NCBI GenBank assembly: GCA_002381125.1
Contig: DFUT01000008.1
Location: forward strand, 1 to 44,503
Direction of reading: 5' to 3'
Source: Bacteroidales bacterium UBA4179
GTDB lineage: Bacteria > Bacteroidota > Bacteroidia > Bacteroidales > Dysgonomonadaceae
Length of the DNA stretch: 44,503 bases
Shown here: piece by piece, positions 24,899 to 32,857 of the stretch
Layout of the letters: each line of letters starts with the position of its first letter
Numbering within the stretch: the first letter of the stretch is position 1
The notes under the pieces: generated by a model
What the model was told of the DNA's origin: nothing
The model's database searches: none
The model's input: the letters and a program-made list of their open reading frames with translations, nothing else
Made by a program: the position numbers and the translations under genes

Positions 24899-25155
24899 AT
24901 AATGAAATTGGAGTAAAAAATTGTTCCCGTACAAAAATCAAAGTCGGAAAAGGGGAGAAAAAATATTCCAGCACGAAAATCGATGTTGGGAAGGGGGTAC
25001 AAAAAAGTTCCCATACGAAAATCAAGGTTGAGAAGGGAGGAGAAAATATTTCCGGAAGTAAAACCGACCTCCGGAAGGGAGGAGAAAATTGCTCCCGTAC
25101 AAAATTTGATATTGTGAGAGAAGGAGAAAATCTCTCCGATAGGAAAAACCCATAA
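24899..25155. repeat. 42-bp periodic array, purine-rich family
   Basis: The 42-bp phase continues without indels, but the unit sequence changes to a GA-rich type (GGAGAAAAT, TCCCGTAC, AAAATCAAGGTT, GGGAAGGG). About six units are visible to 25155. One carries a perfect TTCCGGA/TCCGGAA inverted repeat. The plus frame from 24874 to 25155 is open for 93 codons with a 14-codon period (TCC serine, ACN/AGT then AAA, GGA/GGG conserved), but it has no ATG. Confidence 0.75.
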
Positions 25156-25185
25156 TAATACTTTACAAACTAAAAAAAGAAAGTC

Positions 25186-26457
25186 TTAATCGATACGTTC
25201 AAAGCCGGTATAAGGTACCAATACGCCGGGAATGCGGATACCGTCGGGCGTTTGGTTGTTTTCCAGCAAGGCAGCCACAATACGGGGTAAGGCCAAAGCA
25301 CTGCCGTTGAGGGTGTGGCAAAGATGAATTTTGCGCTGAGCGTCGCGATAGCGACATTTCAGTCGGTTGGCTTGATAACTTTCAAAATTCGAAACCGAAC
25401 TTACTTCCAACCACCGTTTCTGTGCAGCAGAAAATACTTCGAAATCGAACGTCAGAGCCGACGTAAAACCCATATCGCCGCCACAAAGACGAAGGATGCG
25501 CCACGGCAATTCCAAGGCATCGACCAATGTTTGTACGTGATCCACCATCTGTTGCAGACGTGCATAGGAATTTTCGGGCTTTTCAATGCAGACGATTTCC
25601 ACTTTATCGAACTGATGCAGGCGGTTGAGTCCGCGTACATCTTTTCCGTACGAACCTGCTTCGCGACGGAAACAAGCCGAATATGCCGTGTTTTTTATAG
25701 GCAACTCTTTTTCGTCGAGAATTACATCGCGATACATATTGGTGACGGGCACTTCGGCAGTCGGTATCAAATAGAGGTTATCGATTTCCACATGATACAT
25801 TTGCCCTTCTTTATCGGGTAGTTGCCCTGTTCCAAATGCGGATGCTTCATTTACCATATACGGTGGCTGCACTTCTTCAAAGCCGGCTTTGCGAGCCCTG
25901 TCCAAGAAAAAATTGATGAGTGCGCGTTGCAGTTGTGCTCCCTTTCCTTTATATACCGGGAAACCGGCGCCGGTTATTTTTACACCCAACTCAAAATCGA
26001 TGATATCGTATTTCTTCGCCAATTCCCAATGTGGAAGGGCATCGGCAGGAAGTTCCGGCATTTTGCCTCCGGTTTTTTCAACAATATTGTCTTCGGCAGA
26101 CTTTCCTTCGGGAACCGAATCATGGGGAAGATTGGGAAGGATTACCAACAGATTCTGTATTTTTTCTTCGGTTTCTCTCAGCGTATCTTCATAAATACGG
26201 GAAGTTTCTTTTAGCTTGCTTACTTTATCTCGAATTTGCGAAGCCTCTTCTTTTTTACCTTCTTTGATCAGCATCCCAATCGTACGGGAAAGGGAATTGA
26301 TTTCGGCTAATGTGCTATCGAGAAGAACCTGCGTGCTTCTTCGTTTATTGTCTAATTCAACGATTTGATCAACAATCGCATTGGCATCGAAATTTTTTTT
26401 CGCAAGTTTACGGATAACTTCTTCCGGGTTTTCGTTTATTTTCTTTAATGTAAGCAT
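25186..26457 (-). CDS. serS: Serine--tRNA ligase
   Basis: This 423-aa class II synthetase charges tRNA-Ser. The N-terminal antiparallel coiled coil spans about residues 25-105 (DQIVELDNKRRSTQVLLDST onward). Motif 2 is TAYSACFRREAGSYGKDVRGLNRLHQF (near residue 255-280) and motif 3 is NGSALALPRIVAALLENNQ. The ATG at 26457 (MLTLKKINENPEEV) matches the family start; the longer reading includes a non-conserved leader. A -7 box lies 41 bp upstream. The 42-bp array lies directly downstream of its stop. Confidence 0.96.
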   Translation of the reverse strand: MLTLKKINENPEEVIRKLAKKNFDANAIVDQIVELDNKRRSTQVLLDSTLAEINSLSRTIGMLIKEGKKEEASQIRDKVSKLKETSRIYEDTLRETEEKIQNLLVILPNLPHDSVPEGKSAEDNIVEKTGGKMPELPADALPHWELAKKYDIIDFELGVKITGAGFPVYKGKGAQLQRALINFFLDRARKAGFEEVQPPYMVNEASAFGTGQLPDKEGQMYHVEIDNLYLIPTAEVPVTNMYRDVILDEKELPIKNTAYSACFRREAGSYGKDVRGLNRLHQFDKVEIVCIEKPENSYARLQQMVDHVQTLVDALELPWRILRLCGGDMGFTSALTFDFEVFSAAQKRWLEVSSVSNFESYQANRLKCRYRDAQRKIHLCHTLNGSALALPRIVAALLENNQTPDGIRIPGVLVPYTGFERID

Positions 26458-26497
26458 AAAAAAAGCAATTTCAACTATTTGTCGTTTTTCAAACATA

Positions 26498-26505
26498 CAA
26501 AGGTA
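26498..26505 (-). promoter_or_regulatory. -7 box for serS
   Basis: The minus strand reads TACCTTTG, exact match to TAnnTTTG, about 41 bp before the serS ATG. Confidence 0.5.
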
Positions 26506-26569
26506 AAGAAAAAACTTTGTACGAGAAACAGTTGAAATCTCATTTATCGTTGTCTGCCGATTTGGGGAA

Positions 26570-26707
26570 TCAGAAAAGTTGGAGATGAGAAAATTCTTTT
26601 AATTCGCGCTCTTTCTTTTTTCGAATGCGATAATTGCGAATCATCAAATATGCAAATCCCGTTAATGTTGCTATTGCAAAAATGTCTCGTAAATCACTTG
26701 CTTTCAT
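26570..26707 (-). CDS. Possible small membrane protein (45 aa)
   Basis: A 45-codon frame encodes a short hydrophobic segment (IFAIATLTGFAYLMI, residues about 9-23) followed by a basic, charged tail (RNYRIRKKKERELKEF). This is the look of a one-pass membrane peptide with a cytoplasmic positive tail. It sits in the 320-bp gap between tilS and serS on the same strand. There is no clear promoter box and I do not recognise a family, so it may be chance. Confidence 0.45.
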   Translation of the reverse strand: MKASDLRDIFAIATLTGFAYLMIRNYRIRKKKERELKEFSHLQLF

Positions 26708-26817
26708 AATTTGTGGCTTATCGTTTAGCTATATTCTTTATTATTATAATGTAAAAATCGGGAAAAAGTTGCAGGAAAACACAAAAAAATTTTTATAAAA
26801 AACAAAAAACTGTTTCA

Positions 26818-28134
26818 CTAATCGTTAATAAACTCCATAACCAATACATTTTCAGTAGATTCGGTAATCTTAAAACGCTCATCGGATCGCTCCCCCACTA
26901 CCCACACAATATCTTCATCCGATGTGAGCACCCAGGCATTCTCTTTGTCGGGCAAACTGAATTTTCGGTCGGTAAAAAAATCACTCAGCTTTTTCCTTCC
27001 CTTCATGCCAAAGGGAATAAACCAATCTCCCGGCTGCCATTTGCGAAGGGTTAACGGAAAGAAGAGTTTATCGGCATCGGCATACAAAAATCGTGCGTCT
27101 TTGTTAATCGTTATATTCCCTGATAAAAAACTGATTTTTAAACGAATGGGATAGGTAATCTCCTGCGAAACTTTGTCGATTGCATATTCTCTTTGCGAAA
27201 GATTTTCATCGGAAATTTTATCCAAGATAAGATCTTTTCTATCCTTGATCAACCGATAATCATTCGAATAAAACACTTTACCCGGTATACTGTCCAAACA
27301 TTGACAAATATCTTCGATTACCGAAGCATTGAAACCGAAAGGCGAAAGTATTTCGAACAACATTGTTGCGGGAGAAAGCGTTGTTTTGAGTTTGTCTATA
27401 TCGATGCGGTTGTCGATAAAAATTGCTTTTTTTTGATTCTCAACATAAAAATCATAGATTTTTCTTGCTTCACCAACATGTTGTGCCGTGCGATAAATGG
27501 AATTTTTAACCGACGGATTGATTTTTTCAAGAAGAGGAATGACATTCAATCGCAGGAAGTTTCGTACAAAAACATCGTCGCTGTTGCTGCTGTCAAAAAT
27601 AAACGGCAATTTTCGTTCTTCGACATAAGCTTCAATTTCGTCGCGCGAAACTCCCAACAAAGGTCGTACAATAGAGTTGTTTTTGGGCGAAATGCCGCTT
27701 AAGCCCCTGATGCCCGTTCCGCGAATAAGATTCAGCAGCACCGTTTCCGCCAAATCATCGCGATGATGGGCTACGGCAATGGCGTCGGCATGATGTTCTT
27801 TCCGAATGTCTTCAAACCATTTATACCGCAACTCGCGTGCTGCCATTTCAATGGAGATTTTATGCTCGGCGGCATACCGATACGTGTCGAAATCGACGGA
27901 AACAAGTTCTACTTTGGCACTTTCGCACCACTGCTCCACAAAAGCCGCATCGCGTTCGGATTCCTCTCCACGAAGATGAAAATTGCAATGTACCGCCATG
28001 CAGTTGTATCCCAACGACAAGAGCACATCGATTAACGTCATGGAATCCATGCCGCCACTTAATCCGACAATGACGCGATCATCAGGTTTCAGCAATCGAT
28101 TTTCTTTAATATAGCTATGAACTTTTTCGATCAT
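26818..28134 (-). CDS. tilS: tRNA(Ile)-lysidine synthase
   Basis: The 438-aa enzyme makes lysidine at position 34 of tRNA-Ile(CAT), allowing AUA decoding. The ATP-binding PP-loop SGGMDS is at residues 26-31. HHRDDLAETVLLNLIRGTGIRGLSG follows near residue 123, and RPLLGVSRDEIEAY near 155. The C-terminal substrate domain contains LTLRKWQPGDWFIPFGMKGRKKLSDFF. Length is normal for Bacteroidetes TilS. It is divergent from pheS, each with its own promoter box in the 153-bp gap. Confidence 0.95.
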   Translation of the reverse strand: MIEKVHSYIKENRLLKPDDRVIVGLSGGMDSMTLIDVLLSLGYNCMAVHCNFHLRGEESERDAAFVEQWCESAKVELVSVDFDTYRYAAEHKISIEMAARELRYKWFEDIRKEHHADAIAVAHHRDDLAETVLLNLIRGTGIRGLSGISPKNNSIVRPLLGVSRDEIEAYVEERKLPFIFDSSNSDDVFVRNFLRLNVIPLLEKINPSVKNSIYRTAQHVGEARKIYDFYVENQKKAIFIDNRIDIDKLKTTLSPATMLFEILSPFGFNASVIEDICQCLDSIPGKVFYSNDYRLIKDRKDLILDKISDENLSQREYAIDKVSQEITYPIRLKISFLSGNITINKDARFLYADADKLFFPLTLRKWQPGDWFIPFGMKGRKKLSDFFTDRKFSLPDKENAWVLTSDEDIVWVVGERSDERFKITESTENVLVMEFIND

Positions 28135-28159
28135 TTTTTTATTTGGCGTTACTTTACAA

Positions 28160-28189
28160 CAAAAATACGAATTTAGTGTCGATACCCAA
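28160..28189 (-). promoter_or_regulatory. Promoter for tilS
   Basis: The minus strand reads TTGG at 28186-28189 and TATTTTTG at 28160-28167, 18 bp apart. Confidence 0.5.
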
Positions 28190-28219
28190 CTTCATGTTTG
28201 CAAATCTTTTACCAAAATT

Positions 28220-28251
28220 ATTGGCTAATCGCACAGGAAAATGTAATTTTG
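28220..28251 (+). promoter_or_regulatory. Promoter for the pheS operon
   Basis: ATTG at 28220-28223 and TAATTTTG at 28244-28251 are 20 bp apart, with the ATG 36 bp downstream. Confidence 0.5.
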
Positions 28252-28287
28252 TGAAAACAAAGAGTACGTCATAGAATTTTTTACACA

Positions 28288-29307
28288 ATGATAGAAAAAA
28301 TAAAATCGCTCCTTTCGGAAATCGAAAACTTGTCGGCATCCAATTTAGAAGAACTGGAGGCATTGCGAATAAAGTATTTAAGCAAAAAGGGATTGATTCA
28401 TTCACTGATGGATGAATTTCGCAACGTTCCGGCCGATCAGAAAAGGGAAGTAGGCATGATGCTTAATGAATTGAAACAAAAAGCACAAGATAAAATCCAA
28501 TTCCTTAAAAAACAATTTGAAACCGACGAGGCTGCTTATTCCGACATCGATCTGTCGCGAACGGCCTACCCCATTCCCTTAGGTACACGTCATCCCATCT
28601 CTATCGTAAAAGAAGAGATATGCGATATATTCAAGAGATTGGGCTTTTCGATTGCCGAAGGTCCTGAAATTGAAGACGACTGGCATGTGTTTACGTCGCT
28701 GAATTTTCCCGAAGACCATCCGGCACGCGATATGCAAGATACCTTTTTTATACAGAATAATCCCGACATCCTGCTGCGTACCCATACCTCATCGGTACAG
28801 ACACGGGTAATGGAAAAAACGCAACCCCCCATTCGCATTATTTGTCCGGGAAGAGTATATCGAAATGAGGCCATTTCATATCGTACACATTGTTTTTTTC
28901 ATCAGGTGGAAGCCCTGTATATCGACAAAGACGTATCGTTTGCCGACCTAAAACAAGCATTACTCTTCTTTGCCAAAGAAACATTTGGTACCAAAACCAA
29001 CATTCGCTTGAGGCCATCCTATTTCCCGTTTACCGAACCCAGTGCCGAAATGGATATATCCTGCAATCTGTGTGGAGGCAAAGGATGCCCTTTCTGCAAA
29101 TACAGCGGATGGGTAGAGATTTTGGGTTGTGGCATGGTTGATCCCAACGTGCTTGACAATTGCGGTATCGACAGCAAAATATATTCAGGATACGCTTTAG
29201 GTATGGGAATTGAGCGAATCACCAACCTAAAATACCGAATAAAAGACCTGCGCATGTTTTCCGAAAACGATGTACGGTTTTTGGAACAATTTCAATCGGC
29301 ATACTAA
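28288..29307 (+). CDS. pheS: Phenylalanine--tRNA ligase, alpha subunit
   Basis: The 339-aa class II catalytic subunit works as an (alpha-beta)2 tetramer with PheT, which is not in this window. The N-terminal coiled coil (about 1-85) binds tRNA. Motif 2 is GRVYRNEAISYRTHCFFHQVEAL, in which the usual DATH/FHQ.EG is changed, as I recall from other Bacteroidetes PheS. A cysteine insertion CNLCGGKGCPFC near residue 258 could bind zinc. Motif 3 is GYALGMGIERI. It begins a forward run with DUF4831, DUF3298 and sufB, separated by 12-30 bp. Confidence 0.95.
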   Translation: MIEKIKSLLSEIENLSASNLEELEALRIKYLSKKGLIHSLMDEFRNVPADQKREVGMMLNELKQKAQDKIQFLKKQFETDEAAYSDIDLSRTAYPIPLGTRHPISIVKEEICDIFKRLGFSIAEGPEIEDDWHVFTSLNFPEDHPARDMQDTFFIQNNPDILLRTHTSSVQTRVMEKTQPPIRIICPGRVYRNEAISYRTHCFFHQVEALYIDKDVSFADLKQALLFFAKETFGTKTNIRLRPSYFPFTEPSAEMDISCNLCGGKGCPFCKYSGWVEILGCGMVDPNVLDNCGIDSKIYSGYALGMGIERITNLKYRIKDLRMFSENDVRFLEQFQSAY

Positions 29308-29332
29308 AAAGGCGAATAAAAATTTCCGCAAT

Positions 29333-30412
29333 ATGAAAAAAATATATGTGTTGTTGTTCTTTGTCGTTTTTCTGTTTTCAGATGTTTTCCCGCAGAAAAC
29401 CATCCGTATCGACGCCGTCAAGGCCAATAATTACGGTGTGGTTTATTCGTTGCCGAAAACATCATTTGTCATTACTCTAAAAACAAAGAAAACAACGTAT
29501 CGACGAGGTGAATTTTATGCATATGCCCGACGATATTTGGGCATTGAAAACCCGATAAGCGAAGACAAAACAGTTTATTCGCTGGAAAATGTGGCTGTCA
29601 CGAATAAAGGAATCCCCGATAAAACCAATTCGTTTATGGTCGAATTCCGCCCCAATACAATGGAGCCTTTTGTATATTTGACCGAAGAGGGATTGATTTG
29701 TACAATAAATGCCATGCCGGAAATAAAACCGGCGGTACAAACTGAACAACCTCCCAAAACCAAACAACAGTCCGTTGATCCGCGTCGGTTTTTCTCCGAA
29801 GAAATACTTATGGCCGGTTCGACAGCCAAACAGGCAGAACTGGTTGCAAAACAGATTCTCGAATTGCGCCGAAGCCGCAACGATATTCTTATTGGAGAAG
29901 CCGAAAACATGCCGCCCGACGGAGAAGCATACAAAGTGGTAATGGACCACCTCGATTTACAAGAAAAAGTGCTCACCGAAATGTTTACGGGAACCGTCGA
30001 AACCGAAACTTTTACTACGGATTTAACCCTTGTTCCGGAAGATAAAAATATAGACAGAAAAGTAATTGCCCGTTTTTCAACAAAGTTGGGTCCTGTTGAT
30101 GCCGACAATTTAGCCGGAGCACCGATTTATTTGTCGTTGATAAACAAAACGCCCAAACCCGAAATGCGGCTTTCCGAAAAAGAATTGCAGCAGCTGGAAA
30201 AAAAATTGAAAGAAGGATTGGTGTATAATATTCCATCCAAAGCAGAACTGAAAATAGAGTACAACAATCAAATCATAAAAAATACCGAAGTTGATGTTGT
30301 TCAATTTGGATCGAAAGAGGTGCTCACAAAAAAAATGTTCGACAGTTGCAAAAAACCCATTCAGGTTATTTTTTATCCCGAACTCGGAGCTATTAAACAA
30401 ATTATTCAATAA
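29333..30412 (+). CDS. DUF4831 family secreted protein
   Basis: The 359-aa product has a signal peptide (MKKIYVLLFFVVFLFSDVFPQ) and a long beta-rich mature region. The family-like N-terminal block YSLPKTSFVITLKTKKTTY, AYARRYLGI and a middle block FFSEEILMAGSTAKQAELVAK fit DUF4831, a Bacteroidetes family of unknown function. The ATG at 29333 starts the signal peptide, 25 bp after pheS; the frame extends upstream only inside pheS. Probably co-transcribed with pheS and the DUF3298 gene that starts 10 bp after it. Confidence 0.8.
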   Translation: MKKIYVLLFFVVFLFSDVFPQKTIRIDAVKANNYGVVYSLPKTSFVITLKTKKTTYRRGEFYAYARRYLGIENPISEDKTVYSLENVAVTNKGIPDKTNSFMVEFRPNTMEPFVYLTEEGLICTINAMPEIKPAVQTEQPPKTKQQSVDPRRFFSEEILMAGSTAKQAELVAKQILELRRSRNDILIGEAENMPPDGEAYKVVMDHLDLQEKVLTEMFTGTVETETFTTDLTLVPEDKNIDRKVIARFSTKLGPVDADNLAGAPIYLSLINKTPKPEMRLSEKELQQLEKKLKEGLVYNIPSKAELKIEYNNQIIKNTEVDVVQFGSKEVLTKKMFDSCKKPIQVIFYPELGAIKQIIQ

Positions 30413-30422
30413 AAATACTATT

Positions 30423-31310
30423 ATGAATACAAACCGTATCACGGCCGTCTTACTTGCCGTATTTATCGTTACTATGTTCTTTTCTTGTAAAAATATCCGA
30501 AAGAAGCCTACAACCGCTATCACTTTTGACACAATTGTCGTTGCAAGACAAATTCCCTTGTTGCAAAACGACAGCACCCTCCCTTATGCCGATGTGGATT
30601 TCAAATTCATCTACCCGGTTAAATTTGGAACACCGGAAGATTTGGCACGATTGCAACAAATTTTTGTTGGTACTTTTTTTACCGACACCCAATACGATAC
30701 GTTAAGTCCGCAAGAAGCAGTAGATAAATATTTGGAGAATTATATTGCAAGTTATCGGGCATTGTCCAGCGATTATTATTCCGACAAAAGCCGCTTGCCT
30801 GAAGGCGAAACACCGGTATGGTACTATTATCAATTGAATATTTCCAATAAAATTTTATTTCAAAACGATTCATTATTGAGTTACGCAGTGGAATATAGCG
30901 ACTATACCGGCGGTGCTCACGGTTCGTATCGAATAGTGTATTATAATATCGATCTCAACGATCTGGTAACCATTTCGGAGGAAGATCTTTTCATTCCCGG
31001 TTATTATAAATCCCTTACGGATATTATCTTGCGTTCATTGATGAAAAAATACAATGTGACTGCTCCCGATTCTCTTCTTACAAAAGGATTTTTCACTATT
31101 GAAGATATTGTTCCGAACAATAATTTTTGGATGGACAACAAAGGATTGCATTATACATATAATCAATACGAAATAGCACCCTACTCTATGGGGCCGATTG
31201 ACGTCACGATTCCTTACGAAGACTTGAAACCGATTCTGAAGCCTAACAATATAATCGAACGTTTCTTTCCCAATAAGGAAAACAAAAAATCCGAAAGAGA
31301 TCCCATTTAA
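30423..31310 (+). CDS. DUF3298-domain lipoprotein
   Basis: The 295-aa protein has a lipoprotein signal with the lipobox FFSC (cysteine 21) and a mature region of the RsiV/DUF3298 type. The typical GGAHG motif is present in YSDYTGGAHGSYRIVYYNIDL, followed by a DUF3298 segment ending VTIPYEDLKPIL. Related domains occur in anti-sigma factor RsiV, which binds lysozyme, but no transmembrane anti-sigma part is present here; it is a cell-envelope lipoprotein of unknown ligand. It lies between DUF4831 and sufB, 12 bp before sufB. Confidence 0.8.
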   Translation: MNTNRITAVLLAVFIVTMFFSCKNIRKKPTTAITFDTIVVARQIPLLQNDSTLPYADVDFKFIYPVKFGTPEDLARLQQIFVGTFFTDTQYDTLSPQEAVDKYLENYIASYRALSSDYYSDKSRLPEGETPVWYYYQLNISNKILFQNDSLLSYAVEYSDYTGGAHGSYRIVYYNIDLNDLVTISEEDLFIPGYYKSLTDIILRSLMKKYNVTAPDSLLTKGFFTIEDIVPNNNFWMDNKGLHYTYNQYEIAPYSMGPIDVTIPYEDLKPILKPNNIIERFFPNKENKKSERDPI

Positions 31311-31322
31311 AAAAACATTCCG

Positions 31323-32774
31323 ATGCAGGAAGAAAATCAAAATCAATTATTGCATAAATTAGCCAAGAGCGATTATAAATACGGCTTTACGACCGACATC
31401 CCTACCGAATTCATAGAAAAGGGGTTGAATGAAAAGATCGTCAGGTTGATTTCCGAAAAGAAGAATGAACCCGATTGGCTGCTCGATTTTCGTTTGAAAG
31501 CCTATCATCACTGGCTAACAATGGATCTACCCACATGGGCACATCTGAATATTCCGCCTATCGATTTTCAAGATATCATTTATTATGCTGCTCCCCAACA
31601 GAAAAAAAGTCCTCAAAGTAGGAATGAAATCGATCCCGAATTATTGAAAACATTCGAACGATTGGGAATCCCTCTCGAGGAACAAAAACAACTGGCCGGA
31701 GTGGCCGTTGATGCCGTTATGGATAGTGTGTCGGTAAAAACCACTTTTAAAGAAATATTGGCCGAAAAAGGCATTATTTTTTGTTCGTTCAACGAAGCAG
31801 TCCAACATCATCCCGATCTAGTAAAGAAGTATCTCGGAAGTGTGGTTCCCTATAAAGACAACTTTTATGCTGCTCTTAACTCGGCCGTTTTCAGCGACGG
31901 ATCGTTTGTGTACATTCCCGAAGGTGTGCGTTGCCCTATGGAATTGTCTACCTATTTTCGCATCAACGCACCAAATACCGGGCAGTTCGAGCGTACCTTA
32001 ATCATAGCCGACAACGATTCGTACGTGAGTTATCTTGAAGGTTGCACGGCTCCCATGCGAGATGAAAATCAACTCCATGCCGCAGTGGTGGAAATTATTG
32101 CTTTGGAAAATGCGGAAGTAAAATATTCGACGGTTCAAAATTGGTATCCGGGCGATAAAGAAGGCAAAGGGGGCGTTTATAATTTTGTTACAAAACGAGG
32201 AATTTGCAAGGGAAACAATTCCAAAATATCGTGGACCCAAGTGGAAACAGGTTCGGCCATTACATGGAAATACCCCTCGTGTATTCTTGCCGGCGACAAT
32301 TCGATAGGAGAATTTTATTCTGTGGCGGTGACAAACAACCTTCAACAAGCCGACACCGGTACCAAGATGATTCATCTCGGTAAAAATACCCGAAGCCGTA
32401 TCGTTAGCAAAGGGATATCGGGAGGATATAGTCAAAACAGTTATCGTGGACTGGTGAAAATTTCGAAAAATGCAGACAATGCCCGAAATCATTCGCAGTG
32501 CGACAGTTTGTTGCTGACCGATCATTGCGGCGCACATACCTTTCCTTATGCCGACATTCAAAATCCGACAGCCATTCTGGAACATGAAGCAACCACCTCG
32601 AAAATCAGTGAAGAGCAGATATTCTATTGCAATCAGCGGGGGTTGAGCGACGAAGAAGCTATAGGGCTTATCGTAAATGGTTATGTAAAAGAAGTCGTAA
32701 ACAAACTCCCGATGGAATTTGCAGTTGAAGCACAAAAACTACTGCAAATAAGCTTGGAAGGAAGTGTGGGATAA
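31323..32774 (+). CDS. sufB: Fe-S cluster assembly scaffold SufB
   Basis: The 483-aa protein is the scaffold of the SUF iron-sulfur assembly machine. Diagnostic segments are YKYGFTTDIP, EKKNEPDWLLDFRLKAYHHW, YIPEGVRCPMELSTYFRIN, EGCTAPMRDENQLHAAVVE and the C-terminal QCDSLLLTDHCGAHTFPY (conserved cysteine and histidine region). It normally works as SufBCD with the ATPase SufC and the partner SufD; neither is adjacent, and metG follows after 83 bp. It is the last gene of the pheS run. Confidence 0.95.
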   Translation: MQEENQNQLLHKLAKSDYKYGFTTDIPTEFIEKGLNEKIVRLISEKKNEPDWLLDFRLKAYHHWLTMDLPTWAHLNIPPIDFQDIIYYAAPQQKKSPQSRNEIDPELLKTFERLGIPLEEQKQLAGVAVDAVMDSVSVKTTFKEILAEKGIIFCSFNEAVQHHPDLVKKYLGSVVPYKDNFYAALNSAVFSDGSFVYIPEGVRCPMELSTYFRINAPNTGQFERTLIIADNDSYVSYLEGCTAPMRDENQLHAAVVEIIALENAEVKYSTVQNWYPGDKEGKGGVYNFVTKRGICKGNNSKISWTQVETGSAITWKYPSCILAGDNSIGEFYSVAVTNNLQQADTGTKMIHLGKNTRSRIVSKGISGGYSQNSYRGLVKISKNADNARNHSQCDSLLLTDHCGAHTFPYADIQNPTAILEHEATTSKISEEQIFYCNQRGLSDEEAIGLIVNGYVKEVVNKLPMEFAVEAQKLLQISLEGSVG

Positions 32775-32815
32775 ATTGCTTGACACGAGAATAAATAAAA
32801 AACGGTTAAAGTTTG

Positions 32816-32823
32816 TATCTTTG
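32816..32823 (+). promoter_or_regulatory. -7 box for metG
   Basis: TATCTTTG is an exact TAnnTTTG match, 34 bp before the metG ATG at 32858. It argues against the earlier in-frame start at 32813, which would lie upstream of the transcript start. Confidence 0.55.
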
Positions 32824-32857
32824 CACCCGAAAGTATTTAACAGCTCAGCATTCAATC

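Noticed and set aside
24557..25155. CRISPR array
   Set aside because: There is no constant repeat with unique spacers; the whole unit drifts with a fixed 42-bp period, and no cas genes are nearby.
31998..32735. A 245-codon frame antisense to sufB
   Set aside because: Fully inside and opposite sufB with no features of its own.
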